Assembly (NCBI GenBank): GCA_937901895.1
Contig: CALGTD010000057.1
Coordinates: 1 to 21,209 of the forward strand
Reading direction: 5' to 3'
Source: an uncultured Spartobacteria bacterium
Lineage (GTDB): Bacteria > Verrucomicrobiota > Verrucomicrobiia > Chthoniobacterales > JAATET01
Length of the DNA stretch: 21,209 bases
Below, one piece after another: positions 1 through 7,250 of this stretch. The first letter of the stretch is position 1; every line of letters begins with the position of its first letter. The notes beneath the pieces were generated by a model. That model worked only from the letters and a program-made list of their open reading frames with translations. It was not told the DNA's origin and searched no databases. The position numbers and the translations under genes were made by a program.

Positions 1-2
1 CC

Positions 3-926
3 GCCGCGCTGTGCGGCTGCGTGGGACTGAAGCCGAGCTACGGCCGCGTTTCCCGCTACGGCCTCGTCGCCTTTGCCTCCTCGCTCGACCAGATCGGTCC
101 CTTCGCCCGCACGACGCGGGATTGCGGACTCATTCTCAATGCGATCGCGGGCCGTGACCCGATGGATTCCACTTCGCTCGATCAACCGGTCGAGGATTGC
201 ACCGCCCTTCTCGGCCGCGATCTCAAGGGCGTGAAGCTCGGCATTCCGAAGGAATATTTCGTCGACGGCATGGACGCGCAGGTCCGCGCCTCGGTGGAGG
301 CTGCCATCAAGCAGTGCGAATCACTCGGCGCAGAGCTCGTCGAAGTCTCGATGCCGCACACGGAATTCGCCGTCGGCGTGTATTACATCATCGCGACGGC
401 CGAGGCGTCGGCGAACCTCGCCCGCTTCGATGGCGTCCGCTACGGCCATCGAGCCGACGCGCCAAAGGACCTGCTCGACCACTACAAGCGCACGCGCGAG
501 GAAGGGTTCGGCAGCGAGGTGAAACGCCGCATCATCCTCGGCACCTACGTGCTCTCCAGTGGTTACTACGACGCCTACTACCTCCGCGCGCAGAAGGTCC
601 GCACGCTCATCCGCCAGGATTTCACAAATGCCTTCGCCCAGTGCGACGCGCTGGTCTGCCCGACGTCTCCGGACCTCGCCTTCAAACTCGGCGAGCGCAC
701 CGACGATCCGCTTCGCATGTATCTCGCGGACATTTTCACGATCGCTGCAAACCTCGCCGGCATCTGCGGCATCAGCGTTCCGTGCGGATTCGGGGAACAG
801 GACGGTTCAAAGCTTCCGATCGGTCTGCAATTCCTCGGCAAGCCGTTCGAGGAGCCGCAACTGCTGCGCATCGCACACGCCTACGAGCAATCCACCGACT
901 GGCACAAGGCCGCGCCGGCGCTGTAA
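3..926 (+). CDS. gatA: Glutamyl-tRNA(Gln)/aspartyl-tRNA(Asn) amidotransferase subunit A, 3' part
   Basis: This is the catalytic subunit of the GatCAB amidotransferase. It releases ammonia from glutamine so that misacylated Glu-tRNA(Gln) or Asp-tRNA(Asn) can be amidated in the cytoplasm. The reading frame is open from the window edge and codes for 307 residues, about the last two thirds of a protein usually near 485 residues. The stretch GLKPSYGRVSRYGLVAFASS followed by LDQIGPFART is the highly conserved GatA segment just after the amidase-signature core. LPIGLQFLGKPFEE near the end is the usual C-terminal motif. The Ser-cisSer-Lys catalytic residues lie upstream of the window and cannot be checked. 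The Met sometimes assigned at 21 is an internal GTG (Val) codon, not a start. The gene converges on xylB with a hairpin between them. Confidence 0.96.
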   Translation, partial: AALCGCVGLKPSYGRVSRYGLVAFASSLDQIGPFARTTRDCGLILNAIAGRDPMDSTSLDQPVEDCTALLGRDLKGVKLGIPKEYFVDGMDAQVRASVEAAIKQCESLGAELVEVSMPHTEFAVGVYYIIATAEASANLARFDGVRYGHRADAPKDLLDHYKRTREEGFGSEVKRRIILGTYVLSSGYYDAYYLRAQKVRTLIRQDFTNAFAQCDALVCPTSPDLAFKLGERTDDPLRMYLADIFTIAANLAGICGISVPCGFGEQDGSKLPIGLQFLGKPFEEPQLLRIAHAYEQSTDWHKAAPAL

Positions 927-930
927 CACC

Positions 931-951
931 CCGGGAGGGCGAACCTCCCGG
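931..951. terminator. Intergenic hairpin between convergent gatA and xylB; possible dispersed repeat
   Basis: A perfect 8-bp inverted repeat (CCGGGAGG / CCTCCCGG) with a 5-nt GCGAA loop starts 5 nt after the gatA stop. A T-run (961-964) follows about 9 nt after the stem on the + strand. A smaller hairpin (TCCCG-TAA-CGGGA, 964-976) comes next. The position between two convergent genes suits a bidirectional terminator, although the T-run is too distant for a textbook intrinsic terminator. The hairpin plus its TGAGCC flank resembles a short GC-rich intergenic repeat I recall from Planctomycetes and Verrucomicrobia genomes. Only one copy is visible here. Confidence 0.5.
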
Positions 952-984
952 TGAGCCGACTTTTCCCGTAACGGGACATCGAAG

Positions 985-2472
985 TCACAGTAGCCGCCCC
1001 GCCACGAGCGCGTGGCGAAGGCGCGTCGCCCGCTCGAGCAGATCGCCGTAGAGCTCCGACGCTCCTTCGGCCGGGGTCGCGCGCGTCGACTCGTCGCACA
1101 CGACGATTCTGGCCACCATCTCCTCGAGCGAGGAACCGGGCGTGCATTGCCACGCCGCCTGCATCGCAGCTCCCAACGCCCCGCCCTCTCCGAGGGCAAG
1201 CGCGACGACCGGCACGCCGAACACATCCGCACAGACCTGCCGCCACGCCGCACTTCGGCTTCCGCCGCCGGTAATCCGGACTTCCGTCGGCGCAATCCCC
1301 AATTCCCGCAGCCGTCCGAGCCCGTAGCCCAGCGCCAACGTCACTCCCTCCATCGCGGCCCGCGCGAGATGCGCGGAGGTGAAATTCTCGACGGTCAATC
1401 CATGCAGCACTCCGCAGCCACGCGGAAGGTTCGGCGTGCGCTCGCCGACGAGATACGGCAGCAGAAGCAAGCCGTCGCACCCGGGCTCTACGGAATTCAC
1501 CGCATCGTCGAACGCCCCGTGATCCCACGCGAACATCCGCCGGACGGCCTCGGTCACGAGCGTGACGTTCATCGTGCAGACGAGTGGAAGCCAGTGATCC
1601 GTGGAATCGCAGAACGCCGCCACCTCTCCGGCGGAATCCACAACCGGGGCCGTCGCAAACGCGCAGAGCGTGCCCGACGTGCCAAGACTCGCTGTGACAA
1701 CACCCGGACGCACGTTGCCCGTCCCGATCGCACTCATCATGTTGTCGCCGCCTCCCGCGCTCACCACGACCTCCCGGGACAGCCCCCATTTCCGCAGCAG
1801 ATCTCCCCGCACTTCTCCGGCGGGTTCCCGGGACAACCCAAGCGGCGGCAGTTTCTCCGCGAGATCATCCGCCAGAAACTCCACGATCGGCGTGCACCAC
1901 TCGCGCGTTCGCACATCGAGCATTCCAGTTCCCGACGCGTCGCCGTATTCCATTCGCGGCGTCCCGGTGAGCCAGAAATTCAGGTAGTCGTGCGGGAGCA
2001 GCACCGTTTTCACCCGCCGCCAGTTGTCCGGCTCGTTCTCCCGCAGCCACAAGATCTTGGGAGCCGTGTATCCCGGCAGCATCGGATTCCCGGCCAGCTC
2101 GATCACCCGATCCGCTCCGCCGAAATGCCGGTGGATCGTCTCGCATTGCGCCACCGTCGACGTGTCGTTCCAAAGCTTTGCCGGCCGCACAACCTCGCCC
2201 GCCGCATCGAGCACGACGAGTCCGTGCTGTTGCCCGCTCACGCCGATGCCACGCACGGCATCCTTTCGATTTCCAAGCGCGGCCAGCACCTCCCGGATCG
2301 TCTCATCGGCCGCATCGCGCCACGTGGCAGGATTCTGCTCCATCACGCCGGGCTCCGTGGAAGGCAGGAGGTCGTAACCGCGATGCGCGGATGCGAGGAC
2401 CGCTCCCGTTTCAACATCGAGGGCCAGCGTCTTCGTGCCCTGCGTTCCACAATCGACCCCGAGAACGATCAT
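985..2472 (-). CDS. xylB: Xylulokinase (FGGY carbohydrate kinase)
   Basis: Phosphorylates D-xylulose to xylulose 5-phosphate with ATP, the second step of isomerase-type xylose catabolism. The 495-residue protein has the usual xylulokinase length. It opens with the ATPase-fold phosphate motif LGVDCGTQGTK (residues 4-14). GVSGQQHG (77-84), the GDASGTGMLD segment (177-186), SAGGGDN (238-244, with candidate catalytic base Asp243), SLGTSGT (262-268) and the C-terminal TGGGSRS (401-407) with EGGALGAA (429-436) are typical of XylB. I chose the ATG at 2472, not the upstream in-frame one at 2562. It places the family motif at the N-terminus, avoids overlap with xylA, and has AGGA at 2479-2482 spaced 6 nt before it. 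It is divergent from xylA, so the two probably share regulation. Other FGGY kinases are possible, but the xylA neighbour makes xylulose the likely substrate. Confidence 0.93.
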   Translation of the reverse strand: MIVLGVDCGTQGTKTLALDVETGAVLASAHRGYDLLPSTEPGVMEQNPATWRDAADETIREVLAALGNRKDAVRGIGVSGQQHGLVVLDAAGEVVRPAKLWNDTSTVAQCETIHRHFGGADRVIELAGNPMLPGYTAPKILWLRENEPDNWRRVKTVLLPHDYLNFWLTGTPRMEYGDASGTGMLDVRTREWCTPIVEFLADDLAEKLPPLGLSREPAGEVRGDLLRKWGLSREVVVSAGGGDNMMSAIGTGNVRPGVVTASLGTSGTLCAFATAPVVDSAGEVAAFCDSTDHWLPLVCTMNVTLVTEAVRRMFAWDHGAFDDAVNSVEPGCDGLLLLPYLVGERTPNLPRGCGVLHGLTVENFTSAHLARAAMEGVTLALGYGLGRLRELGIAPTEVRITGGGSRSAAWRQVCADVFGVPVVALALGEGGALGAAMQAAWQCTPGSSLEEMVARIVVCDESTRATPAEGASELYGDLLERATRLRHALVAGRLL

Positions 2473-2536
2473 GTCGCATCCTACATCCGGCGTCCTTTTG
2501 CATGGCAAGCCTGTGCCGTCGTCGTAAAGTTTTCCC
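2473..2536. promoter_or_regulatory. Shared divergent control region of xylB and xylA
   Basis: Only 64 bp separate the two divergent start codons, so the promoters and any operator must lie here or inside the coding sequences. On the minus strand I see AGGA (2479-2482) as a plausible xylB ribosome-binding site. A TTGCCA (2503-2508) and TAGGAT (2478-2483) pair has an over-long 19-nt spacer, so it is a weak promoter candidate. On the + strand no good -10 box and no Shine-Dalgarno precede xylA. No clear palindromic operator was found. Confidence 0.35.
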
Positions 2537-3847
2537 ATGTCCTGCTTCCAGGGTCCCCCCATCCCCTACGAAGGGCCGAAATCGAAGAATCCCCTCGCGT
2601 TCAAATTCTACGACCCATCCGCGGTCGTCGAAGGCCGCCCCATGCGTGAGCACCTGCGGTTCGCAGCCGCATACTGGCATTGCATGCGCAACCCGCTCAG
2701 CGATCCGTTTGGCTCCGGCACGGCGCTGATGCCATGGGACGATGGCTCCGACTCCACGGAAAACGCCCTGCGCAGGGCGGATGTCTTCTTCGAGTTCCTC
2801 GGAAAAATCGGCATCGATTTTTACTGCTTTCACGACCGCGACGTCGCGCCCGAACGCCGCACGATCGCGGAAACGGAGAAGGCCTTCGACGAAGTGGCGG
2901 CGCGACTGAAACAGCTCCAGTCCGAGACGGGACGCCGCCTGCTCTGGGGCACGGCAAACTTGTTTTCCCATCCGCGTTACGCGCAGGGCGCGGCGACCTC
3001 GCCGGATGTTCACGTCTTCGCCGCCGCCGCCGCGCAGGTGAAGAAGGCGATGGAAGTCACCCACGAGCTCGGCGGACTCGGCTACACGTTCTGGGGCGGT
3101 CGCGAAGGCTATTCCACGCTGCTGAATACCGACTTGAAGCGGGAACGCGAGCACCTCGCCGCGTTCCTTCACATGGCCGTCAGCTACAAGAAGGAGATCG
3201 GATTTGCCGGTCAGTTCTACATCGAACCCAAGCCGAGAGAACCGTCGACCCACCAATACGATTCCGACGCCGAAGCGTGTCTGAATTTCCTCCGGGAGTT
3301 CGATCTGCTCGAGCATTTCAAACTCAACATCGAAACGAATCACGCGACGCTGGCCGGCCGCACGATGGAACACGAACTGCGTGTTGCGCGCTCCGCCGGC
3401 GCACTCGGATCCATCGACGCGAACCAGGGCACGGCAAACTGCGGCTGGGACACCGACGAGTTTCCATGGGACATCTATCTCACGACCGCCGTGATGCTCG
3501 AAGTGCTGGAGATGGGCGGATTCACGACCGGCGGACTGAACTTCGACGCGAAGCGCCGCCGCGATTCGTTCGAGCCGGAGGACCTTCTGCATGCGCACAT
3601 CCTCGGGATGGACGCCTTCGCACTTGGCTTGAAAACAGCGGCGGCGATCCGTGCCGACGGCCGGATCGCAGAGGCCCTTTGCGAGCGTTACGCGAGCTGG
3701 AACTCCGACCTCGGGCGCCGCATCGAGGCCGGCCATTCGTCGCTCGCCGAGCTTCACGCGATCGCCGCGCAATCGGATCCGCAGCCCCGCTCCGCCCGGC
3801 AGGAATCGCTGGCCAGCATCGTGAACCAGCTCCTCGCCGCGGACTGA
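2537..3847 (+). CDS. xylA: Xylose isomerase
   Basis: Interconverts D-xylose and D-xylulose in the cytoplasm using two divalent metal ions. The product goes to XylB next door. At 436 residues with an N-terminal extension it belongs to the long (class II, E. coli-like) group. Every family site is visible at a constant offset of two from E. coli numbering. These are the catalytic His99 and Asp102 in FYCFHDRD, Glu230 and Lys232 in YIEPKP, Glu266 and His269 in NIETNHATLAG, Asp294 in GSIDANQG, Asp305 and Asp307 in GWDTDEFP, and Asp337 in NFDAK. The substrate-pocket stretch FWGGREGYSTLLNTD is at 185-199. The ATG at 2537 fits the family N-terminus, though no Shine-Dalgarno precedes it. The stop codon sits in the loop of a strong hairpin. 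Confidence 0.98.
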   Translation: MSCFQGPPIPYEGPKSKNPLAFKFYDPSAVVEGRPMREHLRFAAAYWHCMRNPLSDPFGSGTALMPWDDGSDSTENALRRADVFFEFLGKIGIDFYCFHDRDVAPERRTIAETEKAFDEVAARLKQLQSETGRRLLWGTANLFSHPRYAQGAATSPDVHVFAAAAAQVKKAMEVTHELGGLGYTFWGGREGYSTLLNTDLKREREHLAAFLHMAVSYKKEIGFAGQFYIEPKPREPSTHQYDSDAEACLNFLREFDLLEHFKLNIETNHATLAGRTMEHELRVARSAGALGSIDANQGTANCGWDTDEFPWDIYLTTAVMLEVLEMGGFTTGGLNFDAKRRRDSFEPEDLLHAHILGMDAFALGLKTAAAIRADGRIAEALCERYASWNSDLGRRIEAGHSSLAELHAIAAQSDPQPRSARQESLASIVNQLLAAD

Positions 3848-3857
3848 CCGCGGCGAG
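3833..3857 (+). terminator. Hairpin spanning the xylA stop codon
   Basis: A perfect 10-bp inverted repeat, CTCGCCGCGG / CCGCGGCGAG, has a 5-nt loop ACTGA that contains the xylA stop codon TGA (3845-3847). The stem is very GC-rich. No T-run follows, so it is not a classical intrinsic terminator. It could act as an mRNA 3'-end stabiliser or as a Rho-assisted end between xylA and the convergent EF-hand gene. Confidence 0.5.
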
Positions 3858-3966
3858 CTCCACCGACCGCATCGGCACGCAACTCAGCGTCCGAGAACCG
3901 GCGGACCAATAAATCCGCGCTCACCGGACCGCGGCATTCACACACGATGCCCGGCGCAAACGGCCC

Positions 3967-4404
3967 TCACCCCTCGCGGGCGTAGGCGCGACGCTTCTCA
4001 AGAGCCGCCTTGAATTCGTCCCAGGTCACGTAGCCGCTGCCATCCTTGTCAGCTTCGTCGAACGGGGCTGCCACATGATCACGAATCAACCGGCTCTTCA
4101 TCGCCTCGTCCTTCGAGAGTTTTCCGGAGCCGCTGCGGTTGAGCTTGCGGAACGTCTCAACCGTCCCGCCATCCGCGACAAATTCCTCCTCCGTGATGAT
4201 CCCATCGCCGTTGTCGTCGTAGAGAGCGAACATCTCCTCAATCATGAAATCCTCGTATTCCGCACGCGAGACGCGGCCGTCGCCGGACTTGTCCGCGCGC
4301 TTGAACAGCGCCTCGATGTTTTCAGTGCGCTTCGCTGGGGTCGTCGAGCATCCGCCAAGCATGAGAATTCCGACGAGACAACCGGAGGCAACAGCGAGTT
4401 TCAT
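3967..4404 (-). CDS. EF-hand calcium-binding lipoprotein
   Basis: A small exported protein (145 residues) that probably binds calcium at the cell surface or in the periplasm. Residues 1-19 form a lipoprotein signal peptide ending in LGGC, with Cys19 as the lipidated residue. Four EF-hand loops follow: DKSGDGRVSRAE (38-49), DDNGDGIITEEE (63-74), the weaker NRSGSGKLSKDE (89-100) and DKDGSGYVTWDE (119-130). The third loop has Asn at position 1 and Ser at position 5, so it may bind less tightly. I chose the ATG at 4404 because it gives a clean signal peptide. An in-frame GTG at 4437 would add 11 residues. The gene follows the GH105 hydrolase by 49 nt on the same strand and may be its last operon partner. 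Its target is unknown. Confidence 0.85.
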   Translation of the reverse strand: MKLAVASGCLVGILMLGGCSTTPAKRTENIEALFKRADKSGDGRVSRAEYEDFMIEEMFALYDDNGDGIITEEEFVADGGTVETFRKLNRSGSGKLSKDEAMKSRLIRDHVAAPFDEADKDGSGYVTWDEFKAALEKRRAYAREG

Positions 4405-4453
4405 AGCTGCCGGGAGTTGAACGGAATTCCCTCGCACTGGTCAACTGCGATCC

Positions 4454-5638
4454 TCATTGCACCAGTGCCGCAGCACTCCACAACACCGCAGCCTGCCCGT
4501 GCATGTCGCCGAGGGAACGGGGGCGTTTCAGGTAGTAGTCGCGGCTGTTCTCCTTGTTCGTTCCCACGCAGACCTGACAAACGTCGCCGTTGCCGTGCAC
4601 GTATCCGGCGAGAGCGATCCAGCCATTACGTGCGACGGGGCCGTAGATGTCGGCCTCCAGCCAGCCCTCCTTCACACCGGTCGCCAGCGCGAAAACAAAC
4701 ATTCCCGTGCAGGACGACTCCGGCCACGAACCAGGATCATCCACAAGCTGACGCCACATCCCATCCTCGCCCTGGGTTTCCTTCAGCGTGGCCATCATCT
4801 TCCGGTATCCCTCGAGGATTCGTGCCCGTTGAGGATTGTCCTTCGGCAGCACGCGCAGGAGTTCCGCCATTCCCGCCGCCATCCAGCCATTGCCCCGTCC
4901 CCAGAAAAACGGCACGTCCGGCGCGTGGTAGAAGAGTCCGTTCGGCTCCTGGAGCCTGTCGAGATACGCGACCATCTCCTTCGCCGCACGATCCACATAT
5001 TTGCGCTCCTTCGCGGCGCGGAACATCTGCCCCTGCGCCATCGTGATCATATACATGTCGTCGATCCAGAAACGCGTCTGCCAGCTCAAGCCCTCCTCGT
5101 GATGCTGCTTCGCCAGGGCGTCATACCTCCAGCTCAGGCCCTCCTGCTTCACCTTGCCCTCGTCGCCTTTCTCCACGATTTCGTCCGAGGGTTCCCATTG
5201 AATGTCCGCGAATCGCTTTGCGATGTCGTAGGCAAGCCGGTTCCCGGATTGCAGATAAATCTCCGCGGCCAGCGCACCGAAGACATTTCGATCGACGTGA
5301 TCGGGAGGAGGAATCTGATGGCTCTCGCCCTTCAGCAACGGAACGGCGCGCTCGATCAAAGCCTTCGTCAATTCCGGCTGTCCGCTGGCTTTTGCGAAAT
5401 ACAACGCCCCATACCACGTCACCATTTCCGGATAGCGGATCTCCTTGTCCGGTGCGGGGGTTCGCGTGGCGAGCTTGGAAAGAAACCGCTCGGCCACCTT
5501 GGTGCCGACGAATTTCGGTGACGTGCCCTCTGGCCAGTCCGAAAACCAGTCCCCACCGGCACGTCCGGGCAATGCGGCTGCTATGAGACACGCCGCGCAG
5601 GAAACGGCAGCAACGAAAGGGGAGGTTCGGGAGATCAT
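4454..5638 (-). CDS. Secreted glycoside hydrolase family 88/105 (unsaturated glucuronyl/galacturonyl hydrolase)
   Basis: Enzymes of this family remove the unsaturated uronic acid left at the non-reducing end when polysaccharide lyases cut pectin, rhamnogalacturonan, ulvan or glycosaminoglycans. They act by hydrating the double bond. The protein is 394 residues, near the family size, with a signal peptide over about residues 1-27. WIDDMYM (191-197) matches the family motif carrying the catalytic Asp, here Asp193 or Asp194. WGRGNGW (246-252) is the family's characteristic glycine/tryptophan segment. SWPESSCTGMFVFAL (304-318) is also typical of this (alpha/alpha)6-barrel. GH105 (YteR-like) is my preferred subfamily, but the substrate cannot be read from the sequence. 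The gene lies 100 nt after a secreted beta-propeller-like gene on the same strand and no lyase is visible in the window. Confidence 0.87.
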   Translation of the reverse strand: MISRTSPFVAAVSCAACLIAAALPGRAGGDWFSDWPEGTSPKFVGTKVAERFLSKLATRTPAPDKEIRYPEMVTWYGALYFAKASGQPELTKALIERAVPLLKGESHQIPPPDHVDRNVFGALAAEIYLQSGNRLAYDIAKRFADIQWEPSDEIVEKGDEGKVKQEGLSWRYDALAKQHHEEGLSWQTRFWIDDMYMITMAQGQMFRAAKERKYVDRAAKEMVAYLDRLQEPNGLFYHAPDVPFFWGRGNGWMAAGMAELLRVLPKDNPQRARILEGYRKMMATLKETQGEDGMWRQLVDDPGSWPESSCTGMFVFALATGVKEGWLEADIYGPVARNGWIALAGYVHGNGDVCQVCVGTNKENSRDYYLKRPRSLGDMHGQAAVLWSAAALVQ

Positions 5639-5738
5639 GGAGTTTCGACTTCACCCGGAAAGCGAAAGCGGTCGCGAAAAACTGCCTCCAGTCCGACGTG
5701 ATGCCGCGCTCTTCCCGAAATCAACGATTCCTTGAGCG

Positions 5739-7118
5739 TCAGCGTTGCGCGGGGGCAAGCGCGGGGTCGTCGAGATCCAGCCGGTAAAGCATCTGGTTGT
5801 ATTCGTAGCGCGGCGTCGGCTCCGCATCCGTGAACGTCTTCGTATAGGTGCCCTCGAAAAGCAGGATGGGAGACCCCGCCGGCGTCCAGTCCACGTGCAG
5901 CAGCGGATTGTAGAAAGTCTGTTTCGCATGTGAGAGCACCTTCACCGCCGGTCCCCACGGCCCCTCCGGCGAATCTCCTTCCGCATACCAGACCTCTCCA
6001 AAGACCGACGGCTTGCCGAACTTCTGCTGAAACACCGCGACCCATTTCTTCCGAAAATCGCTCCACGCCACCGCGCCTTTTGTCACCTCCACATCTCCGC
6101 TCCCGTCCGCCGCGGTGAGTGTCTTGGGCTGATTCACGCGCTCCCAGGTGGAGCGGTCCTTCCAGGCCTCCCACGTCGCAGGGCAGCGAACCGCCGGCAA
6201 CCCGTCGCCGAAGTAGACCCACATTTTGCCGCTGCGATCCCTCCAAAGCAGTGGATGTCCGTTTGGCCATACCAGTTCCTCCTTCGGGCCATCCACGTCC
6301 TTCTCCCAGATCGTCTCGATCGAGTCGAACCGCTTGGTCCGGTCATTCCACTCGGCAATTCCGATGCGGTGGGTGACCATTTCCTTGTCGACCTTCGAAT
6401 ACACGCATCCCAGCCGCAGCTTCCCCTGTGCATCCGGCAAGGTCACCAGCCCGCTGACCCAGGTCGGCCCATCGCCTTCCATCTCCGCGACATTGCGCAA
6501 CCGCCCCTTCGGGTCCCGGAAATAGTCGAACTCCACCGCGATCGGCGGCTGGAATTTTTCGAGCGGCTTCAGGGCCGTTGTCGCCGCGGTCGTATGGAAA
6601 AGCCCGAGTGCATAGCCCGGCAGGCTTGTATCGCCCCAGATCCAGAACCTCCGGCCGCCGTAGGGAATCTCATACGCGGTGTCCTGCCCCATCACACCCG
6701 ATTCCTTCCAGTCGCGACGTTCGCCAAGTTTCTGGCTCTCCGCGAAGATTCCCTCGCCCGTGAGCCGGCCGAGGCGTTTTGCAATGATCGTTCGCTCGAC
6801 CTCGATCCGATGCCGGCCGCCCGGCTGTGGCGTGAACCGCACGCCACGATATCCGTGATGATCCTCCGGGACCTCGTAGCCATCAGACTTCACGCCCATC
6901 CACACCTCCCGTCCCATCAGTCCGGGTTCGTCAAACGCAACGACTCCCGCGTTGTCCGTGACATACAAAATGTCGTTCGTCGTTCGCAGCTCGACAAGCG
7001 GCACCGGCCAGCCGGTTCCCTTCTCGACGACCTCGATGCGGCACGGCTCCAATCTCCGGTCCGCCGCAAAGAGAGCGCCGCCCGCAAGGCCGAACATGGC
7101 GAATCGCAACCATTTCAT
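5739..7118 (-). CDS. Secreted uncharacterised protein with Ig-like N-terminus and DUF4185-like beta-propeller
   Basis: The 459-residue protein has a signal peptide (about residues 1-19, MKWLRFAMFGLAGGALFA). A region at about 25-110 reads like a carboxypeptidase-regulatory-type beta-sandwich (GWPVPLVELRTTNDILYVTD and KSDGYEVP). A large domain then starts with a WGDT motif (161-164) and contains many short Trp/Gly/Asp-rich strands such as WVYFGDGLP and LFEGTYT. These resemble DUF4185/GH43-like five-bladed propellers. No function is established for this arrangement. Being upstream of a GH105 hydrolase suggests binding or cleavage of a glycan. I chose the ATG at 7118 because it begins the signal peptide. 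An in-frame ATG at 7136 would add six residues. The catalytic acids of GH43 cannot be placed with confidence, so enzymatic activity is a guess. Confidence 0.7.
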   Translation of the reverse strand: MKWLRFAMFGLAGGALFAADRRLEPCRIEVVEKGTGWPVPLVELRTTNDILYVTDNAGVVAFDEPGLMGREVWMGVKSDGYEVPEDHHGYRGVRFTPQPGGRHRIEVERTIIAKRLGRLTGEGIFAESQKLGERRDWKESGVMGQDTAYEIPYGGRRFWIWGDTSLPGYALGLFHTTAATTALKPLEKFQPPIAVEFDYFRDPKGRLRNVAEMEGDGPTWVSGLVTLPDAQGKLRLGCVYSKVDKEMVTHRIGIAEWNDRTKRFDSIETIWEKDVDGPKEELVWPNGHPLLWRDRSGKMWVYFGDGLPAVRCPATWEAWKDRSTWERVNQPKTLTAADGSGDVEVTKGAVAWSDFRKKWVAVFQQKFGKPSVFGEVWYAEGDSPEGPWGPAVKVLSHAKQTFYNPLLHVDWTPAGSPILLFEGTYTKTFTDAEPTPRYEYNQMLYRLDLDDPALAPAQR

Positions 7119-7250
7119 CCGGCAGACGATGCACAAAAACAGCCATCAGCGCCGCTCGAATCGTCCACCGCATCTGCCCCAATGCTCATGCACCTGCGTT
7201 CCCGGCTCGTCCCGGCACCGTGATTCGCCGTAGTCTGCATCCCTGTCCGA
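7119..7250. promoter_or_regulatory. Divergent intergenic region
   Basis: These 132 bp separate the minus-strand secreted-protein cluster from the plus-strand five-gene run, so both promoters should lie here. I could not identify convincing -35/-10 pairs, palindromes or a Shine-Dalgarno for either gene. The feature is supported by gene orientation only. Confidence 0.3.

Noticed and set aside
2473..2562. In-frame extension of xylB to an ATG at 2562
   Set aside because: It overlaps the divergent xylA start and adds 30 residues without similarity to the family, whereas the ATG at 2472 begins exactly at the conserved FGGY N-terminus and has an AGGA box.
1012..2649. 545-codon plus-strand open frame opposite xylB
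   Set aside because: Antisense to a clear xylulokinase, arginine/histidine-rich, no motifs.
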